Shown: positions 1 to 7,752, counted from the stretch's first letter. The stretch: DNA of 13,277 nt from Campylobacterales bacterium (GCA_016937075.1 JAFGWQ010000181.1:1-13277), one strand, 5' to 3'. Numbers and translations are program-made. Notes: generated by a model from the letters alone, not told the origin.

Positions 1-121
1 CTATGCGTTCTATAGGCACTTTTGGTGATTTGATGACAAGCTCTCCTCTGGCATTAAAACTTAAGTAGATATTTTTTAACTTTGGATTTATGATATGATT
101 ATAGGTAGGCAAAAGTCCCAA
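1..121 (-). CDS. N-terminal fragment of YgjP-like (DUF45/M48-type) putative metallohydrolase
   Basis: This is a partial gene whose 3' part lies beyond the left edge. The minus strand is open for 40 codons from a TTG at 121-119 and reads as a start of the YgjP/DUF45 type: an N-terminal beta-hairpin with the pattern KNIYLSFNARGELVIKSPKV at residues 17-36. Family members use a zinc-binding HExxH site, but that region would be off the window, so catalysis cannot be checked. The TTG is chosen because a GGGAG Shine-Dalgarno (minus strand, 132-128) sits 6 nt upstream. No ATG exists in frame, and an in-frame stop lies a few codons further up. The assignment rests on a short stretch and is moderate; that this is coding is more certain than its function. 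Confidence 0.55.
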   Translation of the reverse strand, partial: MGLLPTYNHIINPKLKNIYLSFNARGELVIKSPKVPIERI

Positions 122-148
122 ACAAAGCTCCCGAAATTGATTATCAAT

Positions 149-157
149 AGTATATCA
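149..157 (-). promoter_or_regulatory. extended -10 promoter for the left-edge minus-strand gene
   Basis: Read on the minus strand, TGA-TATACT forms an extended -10 element. It would place transcription start near 142 and leave a leader of about 20 nt before the TTG start at 121, with the GGGAG ribosome site inside it. No convincing -35 is present, which is usual for sigma-70 promoters in Campylobacterota. Confidence 0.4.
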
Positions 158-200
158 CAACTTATTTCAAATGATAAATCGTCTATTTTTGGCTATACTC

Positions 201-209
201 TGATATTAT
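201..209 (+). promoter_or_regulatory. extended -10 promoter candidate for ycaO
   Basis: TGA-TATTAT is an extended -10 element about 25 nt before the ycaO ATG. An alternative TATACT hexamer lies at 194-199. Neither has a good -35. The leader is short and lacks a clear Shine-Dalgarno, so ycaO may be translated weakly. Confidence 0.35.
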
Positions 210-234
210 AAATTTATACAAAGAATATGACCAT

Positions 235-1863
235 ATGAATCTTTTATCCAAAAATGCACCGTTAGAACAATCAATTGCAAAAATGAAAGATATATTAAAC
301 GATTGCGGATTTCAAATTATATTTTCTACCCAGAAACATCCTTTGAACCATTGCTATTCTGTTAACTTGACTTCTGCAGAAGCACCCAAGCATATTTATT
401 CAAACGGCAAGGGTATTTGCTCAAAAGCATCAATGGCAAGTGCTTTGGGGGAATATATCGAACGATTACAAACCAATAATTTTTATAGTGATTTTTATCT
501 TCCAGGCCGGAGCCACTATCCTGATGAGATAGCGTTTGAATTTGGCGGCGGCTATCTAAATGATACTTTATTATCGATTTACGATCCTCATAGTGAGCTT
601 GAATACGAAGATCTGGTAGATTATAATAGCGACTATCAAGACAAGATTGTAGCACTGCCTTTTGTAAATTACACTACAAAACAAAAAGTTTATATACCTA
701 TCAATATACTCAATAACCTATATGTAAGCAATGGCCTAGCATCAGGAAATACGCCGAGTGAAGCTAAAGTGCAGGCTATGAGTGAAATTTTTGAGCGTCA
801 TGCAAAGATAGAGATCATAAAAAACGGTTATGCCCTCCCTGTTTATCCCGATGAGATATTGCAAAGATACGATAAGCTTTATGAAGATATAAACAGTTTG
901 AGAGACAAGGGGTTTGTGGTAGAAGTTCTTGATGCATCGCTGGGAGGAAAATTTCCCGTAACTGCTATTTCGCTTATCAACCCAAAAAACAGTACGCTTT
1001 TTGTGTCATTTGGATCACACCCTATTTTGCAAGTATCATTAGAGCGTACCATGACAGAACTTATGCAAGGTCGGGATATTGACAACTTTGACAACCTTGA
1101 AATACCTACTTTTGATATGAGCATAGTTTCTAGCAGCTTTAATCTGGAATCACATTTCATAGATTCCAACGGCAAACTTGGTTTTGGGTTTTTAAGCGGT
1201 AAAAAAAGTTTTAAATATTCTTCATGGGAGTATAATGGTGCAAATACAGAAGATGAATTAAACTATCTATTAAATATTTTTAGCAAACTAGGAAAAGGAC
1301 TTTATATAAGAGAATATGATTATCTTGGATTTTATAGTTGCCAGATCATAGCCCCAAATTTTTCGGAAGTTTATCCTATTGAAGACCTTGTTTATAACAA
1401 TAAAAATAGCGGCAAACAGATCAGGGATCTGATCCTAAACTTTAAAGACTATGATCCCAAAGAGATACTCGAATATATAGAATCGCTCGATGAATCTTTA
1501 GATATGGAAAATTACATAGGTGTTATATTCCAAAATAATTTTACTATGGCACAATTTAAAGCACAAATATATCTACTGCTCGGCGACAACGAAAATGCTC
1601 TTGCGCTTTTGGATATAGAAACAAATAGTATTGCAGGGATAGTTGCACAATTGCTTATGATGGAAGAACAAGGATTGTCTTTTAATGAATACAAAGATGG
1701 GCTATTTGCCATTTTTGGCAAAAAAAGAGTTCTTGATGCGCTTGATATAATAAAAGGCAATAGTTACCTTATAGATACTACGTTTCATCAAGATTATATA
1801 AATATGCTTAATATGTATGACAGATTATCGATTAAAAAATCTCTGCAATTGCAAGCACAATAA
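235..1863 (+). CDS. ycaO: YcaO, ATP-dependent accessory factor for ribosomal S12 methylthiolation (non-TOMM YcaO)
   Basis: This 542-residue protein is recognisable along its whole length as the E. coli YcaO type (about 586 residues). YcaO proteins bind ATP and activate amide backbones; the E. coli member supports RimO-dependent beta-methylthiolation of ribosomal protein S12. Visible signatures are the ATP/Mg-binding segments NGKG...ALGEYIER (residues 57-77, with E73 and E76) and VSNGLASGNT...SEIFERH (164-189, with E184 and E187). The C-terminal third (from about 438) contains a TPR-like helix pair (AQFKAQIYLLLGDNENALAL). There is no proline-rich C-terminus and no precursor peptide or dehydrogenase beside it, which argues against an azoline-peptide biosynthesis role. 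It is monocistronic, divergent from the left-edge gene and convergent with the nhaC-type gene, whose stop is 13 nt away. No good ribosome site precedes the ATG. Confidence 0.9.
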   Translation: MNLLSKNAPLEQSIAKMKDILNDCGFQIIFSTQKHPLNHCYSVNLTSAEAPKHIYSNGKGICSKASMASALGEYIERLQTNNFYSDFYLPGRSHYPDEIAFEFGGGYLNDTLLSIYDPHSELEYEDLVDYNSDYQDKIVALPFVNYTTKQKVYIPINILNNLYVSNGLASGNTPSEAKVQAMSEIFERHAKIEIIKNGYALPVYPDEILQRYDKLYEDINSLRDKGFVVEVLDASLGGKFPVTAISLINPKNSTLFVSFGSHPILQVSLERTMTELMQGRDIDNFDNLEIPTFDMSIVSSSFNLESHFIDSNGKLGFGFLSGKKSFKYSSWEYNGANTEDELNYLLNIFSKLGKGLYIREYDYLGFYSCQIIAPNFSEVYPIEDLVYNNKNSGKQIRDLILNFKDYDPKEILEYIESLDESLDMENYIGVIFQNNFTMAQFKAQIYLLLGDNENALALLDIETNSIAGIVAQLLMMEEQGLSFNEYKDGLFAIFGKKRVLDALDIIKGNSYLIDTTFHQDYINMLNMYDRLSIKKSLQLQAQ

Positions 1864-1876
1864 TTGCATTAACTTT

Positions 1877-3259
1877 TTAATTTAATTGCACGAAACCTGC
1901 TACCAAAAACGCTATTGAAGCCAAAAAAGCCGATACAAGAGCATACGGAAGCTGCGTGCGGACATGATCCATATTATCGCATCCGGCAGCCATGGAAGAG
2001 ATTATAGTAGTATCGGATATGGGAGATGCATGATCGCCGAACACTCCGCCGGATATGACCGTGGCTGCCATTAGCGCGGATGAGATATCCATAGCTCCTC
2101 CTAATGCTAAAGCTATAGGCATCATCACAGAAAATGTCCCCCAGCTGGTACCAGTAGCAAACGCCATAATGCTTGATAATAAAAAAACCAACAGAGGAAT
2201 AAAAATAGGAGAAATTGCGCCATCGAGCATAGAGGCCATATACGCTGCAGTACCAAGTTCACCTATTACTTTTCCTATTAAAAATGCCAATATTACCACT
2301 ATGGCTATAGGTATCATATCGCTAAGGCCTTTATATAGCGCATCAAAATAGCCCTTATGCGTCAAACGTTTGACCGGTACAAAATAAATATATAAAAAAA
2401 TGAGAGTTGAGATAACGGCATAATATACAGAAGTCGAACCGCTGCCTTTTAATATATCACCATTGCCTGTCAGATATAATCCCGTAAATACGGCACCGAC
2501 AAGGATTATTAGAGGAAAAATCATACCCCATGGTTTTGGACGTGATTTCACATCACTTGATATCGGAATATATGCTCTGGGTTTGGCTTTCCTCATTGGA
2601 CCGATATTTATATCTTTTACAATAACAAAAAGTACGACAACGATAGCAAAAATGGCATAAAAATTAAGAAGAATAGCTTGAATCAAAATATTTATCGCAT
2701 CACCTTGTATAACTCCTGAAGCAATAGATGAAGTGATCAACCCGAGCAGTAATGCTCCCCAGCCGTTAAGCGGTATCATGGTGCATACCGGAGCAGACGT
2801 AGAATCACAAATATAAGCTAGCTTTTCTCTGCTTACCCCGTTTTTGTCGCATAATGGTTTTGCTACTATAGAAGCTACCATGACGGTTATGGATGATTCT
2901 ATAAATATAATTAAACCTATGGTATAAGCCAAGAGCATAGCTCCGATAGGCGAATCGATTTTTTGAGCTTTTTGTGATAAAAACTCAACAAATTCATCTA
3001 CTGCCCCGCTGCGATTGAGCATTTCCATGATAGAGCCTACAAGTACAACAAACAGTATGGTTTTAACTATCCAGCCTTCTGCAAATAGAGCTACTATTCC
3101 ATCGAAAAGAGCAACAAAAGCATCCGTAGCACTATAACCGTTTAAAACCAAAAGTCCAAAAAATGCGCCGCCCAAAAGAGATATCACCACATCTTTTGTA
3201 ATTATGGCAGCAGCGATGGTAAACAATGGTATTATGATAGATACAACCCCGTATTCCAT
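1877..3259 (-). CDS. NhaC-family Na+/H+ antiporter-like membrane protein
   Basis: A 460-residue polytopic inner-membrane protein with about 10-12 hydrophobic segments. Family signatures are clear in the C-terminal half: GTSWG at about 370-374, GDHASPISDTTI at 408-419 and DHVRTQLPYAL at 431-441. This architecture is typical of NhaC/NhaC-like carriers in the ion transporter superfamily. Relatives exchange Na+ for H+, and some exchange organic acids, so the substrate is not fixed by sequence. It is the last gene of the eight-gene operon, 9 nt after the stop of the small membrane ORF. The ATG at 3259-3257 is preferred over the TTG immediately before it because an AGAG-type ribosome site overlapping the previous stop is then spaced about 7 nt. 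The gene ends 13 nt from the convergent ycaO stop, with no obvious terminator hairpin in the gap. Confidence 0.85.
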   Translation of the reverse strand: MEYGVVSIIIPLFTIAAAIITKDVVISLLGGAFFGLLVLNGYSATDAFVALFDGIVALFAEGWIVKTILFVVLVGSIMEMLNRSGAVDEFVEFLSQKAQKIDSPIGAMLLAYTIGLIIFIESSITVMVASIVAKPLCDKNGVSREKLAYICDSTSAPVCTMIPLNGWGALLLGLITSSIASGVIQGDAINILIQAILLNFYAIFAIVVVLFVIVKDINIGPMRKAKPRAYIPISSDVKSRPKPWGMIFPLIILVGAVFTGLYLTGNGDILKGSGSTSVYYAVISTLIFLYIYFVPVKRLTHKGYFDALYKGLSDMIPIAIVVILAFLIGKVIGELGTAAYMASMLDGAISPIFIPLLVFLLSSIMAFATGTSWGTFSVMMPIALALGGAMDISSALMAATVISGGVFGDHASPISDTTIISSMAAGCDNMDHVRTQLPYALVSAFLASIAFLVAGFVQLN

Positions 3260-3268
3260 CAAAATACT

Positions 3269-3364
3269 CTATTTCTTTTTAGGGCTTTTGAGTATCAAAA
3301 AAACAACTACTAAAATTACTGCATATGCTATATAAGAATATAGGTTGTCCGAAGAGTTTGGCAT
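3269..3364 (-). CDS. 31-residue single-pass membrane microprotein between EIIA-Glc and the NhaC-type antiporter
   Basis: A short gene of 32 codons including the stop. The ATG (3364-3362) overlaps the crr-like stop as TAATG, and a GGAGG ribosome site (3376-3372) lies 7 nt upstream inside the last codons of crr. The stop TAG (3271-3269) is 9 nt before the antiporter ATG. The product has a polar N-terminus (MPNSSDN), one hydrophobic segment at residues 9-25 rich in Val, Ile and Leu, and a basic tail (KSPKKK), predicting N-outside, C-inside topology. I do not recognise a family. Its place, coupled to both neighbours, suggests a small subunit or regulator of the antiporter, but this is inference. 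The strong ribosome site, exact coupling and sensible membrane topology make a random ORF unlikely. Confidence 0.7.
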   Translation of the reverse strand: MPNSSDNLYSYIAYAVILVVVFLILKSPKKK

Positions 3365-3822
3365 TAATTTACCTCCATTATTAAATCTTTGCTATATACA
3401 TTATGTTGCTGGCAAATAGATACTTTTGCATTATTTACAACTATGGGAGTCACTATCGACTTAGCCTTTGAAGAAATTAGAGGCAAATCGACTTGAATCA
3501 CAGGGTCTCCAGCTTTTACACTTTCGCCCTCTTTAATCAACCTAGTAAATCCCTCTCCTCTTAATTCAACCGTATCAATACCTATGTGCACTATTACATC
3601 CAAGCCGTCGTTTGATGCCACAAACGCATGGTTAGTAGGAAAAATCTTGGTTATCACTCCATCTATCGGAGAGCGAAAAATATCTTCAGACGGTTTTATG
3701 GCCATGCCTTCTCCAGCCATTTTGGCCGAAAATACTTCATCCGGTACACTGCTTAGATCTACAACCTCCCCGGCTACTGGTGCATAGATAGCTGTTTTTT
3801 TACTTTTTAACCATCCAAACAT
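3364..3822 (-). CDS. crr: free-standing PTS EIIA-Glc (Crr-like) phosphocarrier
   Basis: A 152-residue cytoplasmic EIIA domain of the glucose family. It matches E. coli Crr in size and in the core: SPIDGVI at 51-57, TNHAF with H65, and VHIGIDTVEL with H79. By analogy H79 is the phosphorylated histidine (E. coli H90) and H65 the stabilising one (H75); spacing is 14 here against 15 in E. coli. EIIA-Glc receives phosphate from HPr and passes it to an EIIB domain, and in enterobacteria it also regulates transporters and adenylate cyclase. No EI, HPr or EIIBC is in the window, so its partner is unknown. The gene starts 1 nt after the nagA stop with an AAAGGGG ribosome site inside the nagA end, and overlaps the next small ORF by 1 nt. 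Coupling to nagA suggests amino-sugar metabolism (a NagE-like permease elsewhere) or a regulatory job. Confidence 0.88.
   Translation of the reverse strand: MFGWLKSKKTAIYAPVAGEVVDLSSVPDEVFSAKMAGEGMAIKPSEDIFRSPIDGVITKIFPTNHAFVASNDGLDVIVHIGIDTVELRGEGFTRLIKEGESVKAGDPVIQVDLPLISSKAKSIVTPIVVNNAKVSICQQHNVYSKDLIMEVN
3372..3376 (-). promoter_or_regulatory. ribosome binding site GGAGG of the 31-residue ORF
   Basis: GGAGG on the minus strand, 7 nt before the ATG at 3364. It lies within the coding end of the EIIA-Glc gene and supports the reality of the microprotein. Confidence 0.7.
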
Positions 3823-3823
3823 T

Positions 3824-4963
3824 TTACCCCTTTGTATATTTTATCTTGCCGTCTACTATTGTAGAAAGGATATCTAATTTTTCATCAAAAAGTACCATAT
3901 CGGCATCATATCCTGCTTTTATAAAACCTTTTTTTATCCCGAGTTTACGAGCCGGGGCCGCTGTTACACTATATATTGCTTCTTCTAGTGTCATATCGGT
4001 GAATTCAAGCATATTTGCAAGTGCTTCATTTAGCTTCAATACGCTTCCGGCAAGCCTGCCGTCAGCCAATGTTGCTTTACCATTGGCAACCATTACTTCT
4101 TGTCCGCCCAGGTTATATGCTCCGCATTTCATACATCCTGCTCTCATGGCATCGGTAATGAGTATAAGTTTCTCCTTTTTTTGCTTCCAAAAAATATGCA
4201 AGGATGCTTTGTGTGTATGGATACCGTCAGCTATGACATCACAGGTTATGTCACTATCAAGCACTGCGCCCAGCACTCCTGGAGTACGATGATGAAAACC
4301 GCTCATTGCATTACCCAGATGCGTTGCATGAGAAACCCCTGCATCAAAACTCTTTTTTGCCTCTTCGTATGAAGCGTTGCTATGGCCGATACTTAATATT
4401 ACATGGGGATATTTGGCATTTATATTTTCGACAAATTTCATACCTCCTGCTACTTCTGGAGCAAAAGTGATCATTTTAACAAAAGGTGCAAACTCATCTA
4501 TGATCTCCATAGATGGAGCCAAGATAAACTCTTTATCTTGAGCTCCGCACTGTGCCGGATTGATAAAAGGCCCTTCCATATGCACCCCCAATATCGATGC
4601 GCCGTTTACAAGCCTTGCATTATCACGGATATTGACAAGTGCATTTACAATATCATCTTTTGACATTGTCATCGTAGTTGCCAAAAATGAAGTTGTGCCA
4701 GTTTGCAACACGGTATCACTGATAGTTTGCAAAGCATCCAATGAAGCATCCATGGTGTCAGCTCCTCCGCTTCCATGTATATGCAGATCTATAAAGCCGG
4801 CACTTAAATATGCTCCTTTTGCATCGATCATGTAGCAATCTGCATATTTGCCAGATTCGTTTTTGCAGACTATATCTTTAATGCTTTGATCAAAGATCAC
4901 AACGTAATCTTCTACTATTCTATCTTCCAGAACGATCTTGGCATTTACAATGGCGCTTAGCAA
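3824..4963 (-). CDS. nagA: N-acetylglucosamine-6-phosphate deacetylase NagA
   Basis: A 379-residue amidohydrolase that removes acetate from GlcNAc-6-phosphate to give glucosamine-6-phosphate, used in amino-sugar catabolism and cell-wall recycling. Motifs follow the family order: DLHIHGSGG with H61 and H63, HMEGPFINP with metal ligand E130, SIGHSNA with H194, ATHLGNAMSGFHHR with H215, ADGIHTH with H249, and LITDAM with catalytic D271. All key residues are present, so the enzyme should be active. Translation starts at a TTG (4963-4961), indicated by a perfect AGGAGG 6 nt upstream; the next in-frame ATG lies far inside the protein. It overlaps the acyl-CoA ligase by 7 nt and is followed after 1 nt by crr. 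No nagB is visible in the window. Confidence 0.9.
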   Translation of the reverse strand: MLSAIVNAKIVLEDRIVEDYVVIFDQSIKDIVCKNESGKYADCYMIDAKGAYLSAGFIDLHIHGSGGADTMDASLDALQTISDTVLQTGTTSFLATTMTMSKDDIVNALVNIRDNARLVNGASILGVHMEGPFINPAQCGAQDKEFILAPSMEIIDEFAPFVKMITFAPEVAGGMKFVENINAKYPHVILSIGHSNASYEEAKKSFDAGVSHATHLGNAMSGFHHRTPGVLGAVLDSDITCDVIADGIHTHKASLHIFWKQKKEKLILITDAMRAGCMKCGAYNLGGQEVMVANGKATLADGRLAGSVLKLNEALANMLEFTDMTLEEAIYSVTAAPARKLGIKKGFIKAGYDADMVLFDEKLDILSTIVDGKIKYTKG

Positions 4964-6528
4964 GGATTTCCTCCTGAAGCTTCAAGAAGCTGTTGCTTTA
5001 AAACTCTTTTTAAAACTTTACCGGTAGCATTTTTGGGTAATTCATCTATAATATATATCTGTTTTGGCAATTTATAATTTGCCAAATGTTCTTTGAGATA
5101 CTTTTTGAGCTTCCCTTCATCGATACTCTTTATTCCGTCTTCGAGTTCAATGTACGCAACCGGCATCTCGCCGCACTGCTCATCATACGCTCCTACTACA
5201 GCACTCACCTTGACTCCGTCAAACAGATCGACTAGTTCTTCTATCTCTCTTGGATAGATGTTGATACCCTTGGATATAATAAGGTCTTTTTTGCGATCTA
5301 CTATATAGAGATAGCCGTCTTTGTCCATATACCCCATATCTCCGGTAAGCAGCCAACCGTTTATTATGGTTTCTTGGGTCGCTTCAGGCCTTTCCCAGTA
5401 GCCTTGCATTATATTATCACCCCGACATATTATATCGCCAATTTCTCCGGTGGCCAACTCAACTAGATTGTCATCTACTATCTTGATCTCATATCCAGGC
5501 AAGGCCGAACCAACCGATTTGACCTTTGTTTTTTCAGGCGGATTGATACAGACGGCAGGGCCCGATTCACTAAGTCCATAACCTTCCAATAATTTTGCGC
5601 GTTTAAACTTCTCATCCATAGCAATCAAAGTTTTTTCTTGTAGAGCAGCTGCGCCGGAGATAAATGCGCGGATAGAGTTAAACCACATGAAATACCAAGG
5701 CAATTTTGCTCTCACAAGAGCATTGTATACATCTGGGATTGCAAAAAACAAAGTTACTCTTTTAAGCAGTGTTTGCTTGAAAATATTTGAAAACGGCTGC
5801 AAAGATTTTATGATCACTATAGAGCCTCCGACATAAAGCAGCAACACAACACCAATCGAAAGCGTAAAAGAGTGAAACATCGGCAAAAAGACTATGGATC
5901 TGTCTTTGTCTGTGACATACACACGTGCACTGCCTGATTGGGAGTTTGAAAAGATATTTTTATAGCTTAGCATTGCTCCTTTAGGCTTGCCTGTAGTACC
6001 TGAGGTATATATAAGCACTGCTGTGTCATTTACTGATTGTTTTGCAGGCTCAATATCATATCCCATATTTAATATATCGTCAAAGCGCGCCTCGTCAAGA
6101 TCACTGTTTTGCAGATCTCCTTCCCAAATAATATCTCCCAAAAGCTCTTTTTTACACCCTGCGCGGACTACTTTTTCATGGATCAAGGATGCTATGATAA
6201 ATTGTGCTCCGCTATCTTCAAGTATGTAGTTTAATTCGTCTTCTTTTAGAAAAGTATTGACAGGCACTGCAATGGCACCGATCTTAGAGATGGCTATCAA
6301 TGATACGACAAACTCCACACTATTGCGCAAAAATAGAGCTGCCCTATCACCTTGTCTGATGCCGCGATGATAAAGATATCCGGCCAAACGATCTGCTTTG
6401 TGAAGCAATTGCTGATATGAGACTTTTTCCTTATCTAAAAAAAGTGCTGTTTTGCTGCCGCGAATATCGGCATGATGGGATACCACTTCATAAAATGTAG
6501 CAAAAGGATAATTCGCACTAGAACTCAT
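4957..6528 (-). CDS. class I adenylate-forming enzyme, probable long-chain fatty acid-CoA ligase
   Basis: A 523-residue acyl-CoA synthetase of the AMP-forming family, which activates a carboxylic acid through an acyl-AMP to an acyl-CoA. Motifs in order: P-loop YTSGTTGKPKG (174-184), GYGLSESGP (316-324), TGD at 395-397, DRKKD at 411-415 in the hinge, and the catalytic C-terminal lysine K504 in NATGK. It is complete. The acid is not determined by sequence; FadD-like long-chain ligases are the closest general type, and the FadL-type channel encoded directly upstream supports a fatty or other hydrophobic acid. The ATG at 6528 overlaps the fadL end by 11 nt and has an AGGTG ribosome site 6 nt upstream. 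Its end overlaps nagA by 7 nt. I give no symbol because fadD is not established in this group. Confidence 0.85.
   Translation of the reverse strand: MSSSANYPFATFYEVVSHHADIRGSKTALFLDKEKVSYQQLLHKADRLAGYLYHRGIRQGDRAALFLRNSVEFVVSLIAISKIGAIAVPVNTFLKEDELNYILEDSGAQFIIASLIHEKVVRAGCKKELLGDIIWEGDLQNSDLDEARFDDILNMGYDIEPAKQSVNDTAVLIYTSGTTGKPKGAMLSYKNIFSNSQSGSARVYVTDKDRSIVFLPMFHSFTLSIGVVLLLYVGGSIVIIKSLQPFSNIFKQTLLKRVTLFFAIPDVYNALVRAKLPWYFMWFNSIRAFISGAAALQEKTLIAMDEKFKRAKLLEGYGLSESGPAVCINPPEKTKVKSVGSALPGYEIKIVDDNLVELATGEIGDIICRGDNIMQGYWERPEATQETIINGWLLTGDMGYMDKDGYLYIVDRKKDLIISKGINIYPREIEELVDLFDGVKVSAVVGAYDEQCGEMPVAYIELEDGIKSIDEGKLKKYLKEHLANYKLPKQIYIIDELPKNATGKVLKRVLKQQLLEASGGNPC
4970..4975 (-). promoter_or_regulatory. 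ribosome binding site fixing the TTG start of nagA
   Basis: A perfect AGGAGG on the minus strand, 6 nt before TTG 4963-4961. It lies in the last codons of the upstream ligase gene, so the two genes are translationally coupled. Confidence 0.8.
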
Positions 6529-7735
6529 ACGCTACACCTATCGTTGCCAGTATCGCACCGCCTTTATCAAATGTACCGCCGCCGCTTATCACCTGGTTGT
6601 CTGCTGTTCCGGCTGGTATATGCAAACTGTCCTTATCTGAATAGAGTATCGCTGCCCCCCATGATAAATTTTCATTTTGTTTATACCTAAACCCCACAGA
6701 ATAGTTATTGGCATCGCTCTCGGGAAGCTCAAACCCTATGGTTTTCATAGGAGCAGGAGATTCTCCTCTGGCATATCCTGCCATCATGGTCAAAGTATCG
6801 TCCATCTTGTAACTTAATCCCACTCGATATGTATCGGCATCCTTCCAATTCTTTGCTACCGGATCGTCAAAATACGGCACAAGCGGAGCCGGTATGGGCG
6901 AATCATATTCAAAATCAAGCTCTTTATACGCAGACCAAAATGCCCTTTCCCAGTCAAGCTCAAGTGTCAACCTATCATTCCATGTCTTGCTGACTCCTAA
7001 AACCAAAGCGGCAGGGAGCGGGATCTCTACACTTGCTCCGCCATCATAAGCCAATGTACCATTGTAATACAATTTGGCATTTCCTTTTTCATTGAGATTG
7101 ACTTTAGAACGATAAGTAGCTGCTATATTTATATCGCTTGTAGGCTTGTACAACAAAGCCAAATTGTACCCTCCGGCCACCGTATCGCCCTCCATGTCTC
7201 TAGCTATAGTACCCGCATCACTCTTAACGATGCCGTCACTATATATCAGCCTAGCACCGCCGCCGAGGCTGAATTGGTTATTTACTTTATATGAAAATGA
7301 CGGGCTAAGCTCTACTATTCTCAGAGTAAACTCCTGCGCAGACGCTTTTTGTGCAGGAGCATCCCATCTTTTGCTTAGTCCTCCAGGAGCGGTCAAGCTC
7401 ACGCCCCATCTCCAATCACCATTGGGCTTTGCTACAAAATGGCCAAACGGAATGGGTATGTTTTCTATTTTTGATTCGCCGTCATATGCCGGATTAGCGT
7501 CACTTGTAAACTCTATTGACGGTAAGTGAGCCAAGGTAAGGCCCGCTTCGATATAACTCTTATCATCCATAAAACTCATAGCTGCCGGATTGAAATACGC
7601 AGTATCAGCACCCATAGTATATGCCGTGTATGCCGCATTAAGCGCAGTCGAGTTGATAGACTGTTCAGGAATTTTATATCCGCTTGCCATTACCATAGCC
7701 GAAGCGGCCATGCTTAAAACGATACTTTTTTTCAT
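6518..7735 (-). CDS. FadL/OmpP1-family outer membrane hydrophobic-compound channel
   Basis: A 405-residue outer-membrane beta-barrel. It begins with a signal peptide (Lys-Lys then a hydrophobic core, cleavage likely after about residue 19, MASG/YKIPEQ). The mature N-terminus shows the FadL pattern, with polar GYKIPEQS followed by ALNAAYTAYTMGADTAYFNP and the NPA triplet at 49-51, the hatch region that gates hydrophobic ligand diffusion. Alternating aromatic/polar strands follow, and the protein ends in phenylalanine (VAYEF), the usual barrel-assembly signal. The start is the ATG at 7735-7733, with GGGAGG 5 nt upstream. A longer in-frame extension overlapping nfo would put a charged segment before the signal peptide and is rejected. 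The gene lies 17 nt after nfo and overlaps the ligase by 11 nt. Relatives carry long-chain fatty acids or aromatic hydrocarbons. Confidence 0.87.
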   Translation of the reverse strand: MKKSIVLSMAASAMVMASGYKIPEQSINSTALNAAYTAYTMGADTAYFNPAAMSFMDDKSYIEAGLTLAHLPSIEFTSDANPAYDGESKIENIPIPFGHFVAKPNGDWRWGVSLTAPGGLSKRWDAPAQKASAQEFTLRIVELSPSFSYKVNNQFSLGGGARLIYSDGIVKSDAGTIARDMEGDTVAGGYNLALLYKPTSDINIAATYRSKVNLNEKGNAKLYYNGTLAYDGGASVEIPLPAALVLGVSKTWNDRLTLELDWERAFWSAYKELDFEYDSPIPAPLVPYFDDPVAKNWKDADTYRVGLSYKMDDTLTMMAGYARGESPAPMKTIGFELPESDANNYSVGFRYKQNENLSWGAAILYSDKDSLHIPAGTADNQVISGGGTFDKGGAILATIGVAYEF

Positions 7736-7740
7736 TTTGT

Positions 7741-7746
7741 CCTCCC
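7741..7746 (-). promoter_or_regulatory. ribosome binding site fixing the start of the FadL-family gene
   Basis: GGGAGG on the minus strand, 5 nt before the ATG at 7735. It sits in the 17-nt gap after the nfo stop and decides the start in favour of the signal-peptide-proximal ATG. Confidence 0.75.
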
Positions 7747-7752
7747 AGGTTT

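Noticed and set aside
235..1863. YcaO as part of an azoline-peptide (TOMM) biosynthesis cluster
   Set aside because: No precursor peptide, E1-like or dehydrogenase gene is adjacent, and the C-terminus lacks the proline-rich motif of those enzymes.
1861..1900. Terminator between the convergent ycaO and nhaC-type genes
   Set aside because: Only A/T-rich sequence with short TGCAATT-type repeats is present; no stem with a U-tract could be supported.
3846..4835. Plus-strand open frames opposite nagA
   Set aside because: Shadow frames of nagA, with low-complexity Ser/Ile-rich translations and no independent signals.
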